Source: an uncultured Collinsella sp. (GTDB lineage Bacteria; Actinomycetota; Coriobacteriia; Coriobacteriales; Coriobacteriaceae). From it: a DNA stretch of 7,656 nucleotides. The stretch covers positions 1 through 7,656 of the forward strand of contig UROZ01000090.1 of NCBI GenBank assembly GCA_900549655.1. Reading direction: 5' to 3'. Numbering within the stretch: position 1 is the stretch's first letter; each line of letters begins with the position of its first letter. A model generated the notes under the pieces. The model was not told where the DNA came from and searched no databases. It saw only the letters and a program-made list of their open reading frames with translations. Of the stretch, positions 6,593 to 7,656 are shown in pieces. Position numbers and translations under genes: made by a program.

Positions 6593-6677
6593 GCGGGGAT
6601 GGGGATGTTCATGATAAAGATATTCAATGCAAATGGTTCGAATTGGTAAATAGTGGACGTTTGTATCGTATTTAGGC

Positions 6678-6703
6678 TTGCTGTGCGATAATTTGCGCAG
6701 CAA
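6678..6703 (+). promoter_or_regulatory. degV promoter -10 enclosed by an inverted repeat
   Basis: TGCGATAAT (6684-6692) is a good extended -10. A TTGTAT at 6661 could be a -35 but at a long 20-nt spacing, so the promoter may rely on the TG extension. The -10 hexamer lies in the 8-nt centre of an inverted repeat, TTGCTGTGC (6678-6686) and GCGCAGCAA (6695-6703), with one mismatch. The layout suggests an operator covering the promoter. Confidence 0.5.
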
Positions 6704-6707
6704 TACT

Positions 6708-6714
6708 TAAGGAG
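6708..6714 (+). promoter_or_regulatory. Strong ribosome binding site of degV
   Basis: TAAGGAG lies six bases before the ATG at 6721, a near-ideal Shine-Dalgarno sequence that fixes the degV start. Confidence 0.85.
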
Positions 6715-6720
6715 CCTCAT

Positions 6721-7611
6721 ATGAGTGATTTTGTCCTGACCTGTGAATCCGCCGCCGACCGAACCCGTGAGTTCTTTGCGTCGCGCAATATCCCTGTCGT
6801 GTGTTTTCATTACGAGATCGACGATGTTGTCTATACGGACGATCTGTATCAGTCGATTACGCCGGACGAGTTTTTTGCTCAGATTGCCGCGGGCGCCATG
6901 CCCAAGACGTCTCAGGTGAGCGTGGGTGAGTACGAGGAGTTTTGGGAGCCGTTTGTTGCCGAGGGTAAAGACGTGCTGCACCTGGCGTTGTCGTCGGGTA
7001 TTTCGGGCACGTATGGATCGGCCTGCGTTGCGGCACAGATGCTCGCGGATCGCTATCCTCAGGGCGGCAAGGTGCGCGTCATCGATTCGCTGGCGGCGTC
7101 TTCGGGCTTTGGCCTATTGCTGGAATATGCCGCCGACGTGCGCGATAGCGGCGCTTCGCTCGACGAGACGGCCGCTTGGATTGAGGAGCATAAACTCAAC
7201 CTTCACCACTGGTTCTTCTCGACCGATCTGTCGAGCTACCTGCGCGGCGGTCGCATTTCAGCCGCGAGCGCGATCATCGGCACGGCGCTTAAGATTTGCC
7301 CGCTTATGACGGTCGATTGCGAAGGTGGGCTGTCGCCACGTGAGAAGATTCGCACCAAAAAGCGCGCGATTTCCGAGATGGCTAAGATCATGATGAAACA
7401 CGTGCAGGACGGTGCGGATTATTCGGGTAAGTGCATCTTGTCCCATTCGGCGTGCCGCGAGGATGCCGAGGCCGTTGCGGCGCTGATTGAGGAACAGGTT
7501 CCGCAGCTCAAAGGTGAGATCGAGATCAATAGCATCGGTGCTCTGATCGGTTCGCACACCGGACCTGGTACGGTGGCGCTCTTCTTTATGGGCGACAAAC
7601 GCGTGGATTAA
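6721..7611 (+). CDS. DegV family protein (FakB-like fatty-acid-binding)
   Basis: A complete protein of 296 residues, typical of the DegV family. Members of this fold bind a fatty acid; those acting as FakB present it to the kinase FakA, which makes acyl-phosphate for phospholipid synthesis. Visible family features are the TSQ motif (Thr63, Ser64), LSSGISGTY (90-98), LRGGRIS (174-180), and the C-terminal IGSHTGPGTVALFF (276-289), whose His279 corresponds to the conserved histidine near the lipid carboxylate. The N-terminal motif reads LTCESAAD where the family usually has TDS, so Asp is replaced by Glu. The start is the ATG at 6721 with a strong ribosome binding site. The gene is divergent from fbp and appears monocistronic as far as visible; only 45 bases follow it, with no complete terminator. 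No FakA gene is in the window, so FakB function is inferred, not shown. Confidence 0.93.
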   Translation: MSDFVLTCESAADRTREFFASRNIPVVCFHYEIDDVVYTDDLYQSITPDEFFAQIAAGAMPKTSQVSVGEYEEFWEPFVAEGKDVLHLALSSGISGTYGSACVAAQMLADRYPQGGKVRVIDSLAASSGFGLLLEYAADVRDSGASLDETAAWIEEHKLNLHHWFFSTDLSSYLRGGRISAASAIIGTALKICPLMTVDCEGGLSPREKIRTKKRAISEMAKIMMKHVQDGADYSGKCILSHSACREDAEAVAALIEEQVPQLKGEIEINSIGALIGSHTGPGTVALFFMGDKRVD

Positions 7612-7656
7612 CTTGGCCCATCACGTCGCGCACGATTGCTCAAACGAAAACGGCCC

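Larger units (their letters stand above)
6402..6720. other. Divergent intergenic region between fbp and degV
   Basis: These 319 bases hold no convincing gene; open frames crossing them are extensions of frames antisense to, or upstream of, the flanking genes. The stretch is visibly more AT-rich than the coding regions. It must contain promoters for both flanking genes. It holds three symmetric elements (6429-6458, 6576-6592, 6678-6703) and the degV ribosome binding site. I could not identify a confident promoter for fbp; CATACT on the minus strand near 6459-6464 is a possible -10 but lacks a good -35. I recognise no riboswitch. Confidence 0.7.

Noticed and set aside
6454..6981. Minus-strand frame across the degV 5' end and leader
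   Set aside because: It is antisense to the clear DegV coding start and ribosome binding site, and has no recognisable domain.
7612..7656. A terminator after degV
   Set aside because: The window ends before any complete hairpin; only a possible left part (AAAACGGCCC) is visible.

Overview
The window looks like chromosomal DNA from a high-GC, gut-type actinobacterium, most likely a Coriobacteriia member such as Collinsella. That placement is inference from gene content and composition: a class III fructose-1,6-bisphosphatase, a DegV/FakB protein, GtrA membrane proteins, and DUF4430/propeller/InlB-repeat surface proteins with Ser-Lys-Asp stalks. No rRNA, tRNA, insertion sequence, phage gene or CRISPR array was seen.

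Left part (1-3285, + strand): two adjacent genes for extracellular, membrane-anchored proteins. The first is cut by the left edge. It carries the end of one DUF4430-like domain, a full second one, an apparent eight-bladed PQQ-type beta-propeller, one InlB/Listeria-Bacteroides repeat, a Gly/Ser then Lys/Ser/Asp stalk, and a C-terminal membrane helix. The second starts within about 10 nt of the first gene's stop. It has an N-terminal membrane helix, a similar Ser/Lys/Asp stalk and a C-terminal DUF4430 domain. The two are probably co-transcribed and face the same side of the membrane from opposite ends. A strong intrinsic terminator closes the unit.

Middle part (3325-6401, - strand): converging on the first unit is a minus-strand cluster. 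In transcription order it holds fbp (class III fructose-1,6-bisphosphatase, gluconeogenesis), a small GtrA-family membrane protein gene 78 nt downstream (15 nt if a TTG start is used), and a second GtrA paralogue after a 219-nt gap. The cluster ends in its own intrinsic terminator facing the + strand one. The two GtrA proteins are clearly related to each other, yet no glycosyltransferase lies in the window.

Right part (6402-7656): a divergent 319-nt intergenic region separates fbp (-) from degV (+). It is richer in symmetric sequences than the rest of the window: a 9-bp inverted repeat in the fbp leader, a palindrome with a 10-bp-spaced direct repeat near the centre, and an inverted repeat that brackets the extended -10 of degV. 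The degV gene is complete and has an ideal ribosome binding site.

The functional link between the units is unknown. fbp is a housekeeping carbon-metabolism gene and DegV proteins bind fatty acids for phospholipid synthesis. The most distinctive and least characterised part is the DUF4430 surface-protein pair. I see no clear evidence of a wholly new system, but that pair and the symmetric sites between fbp and degV are the best leads.
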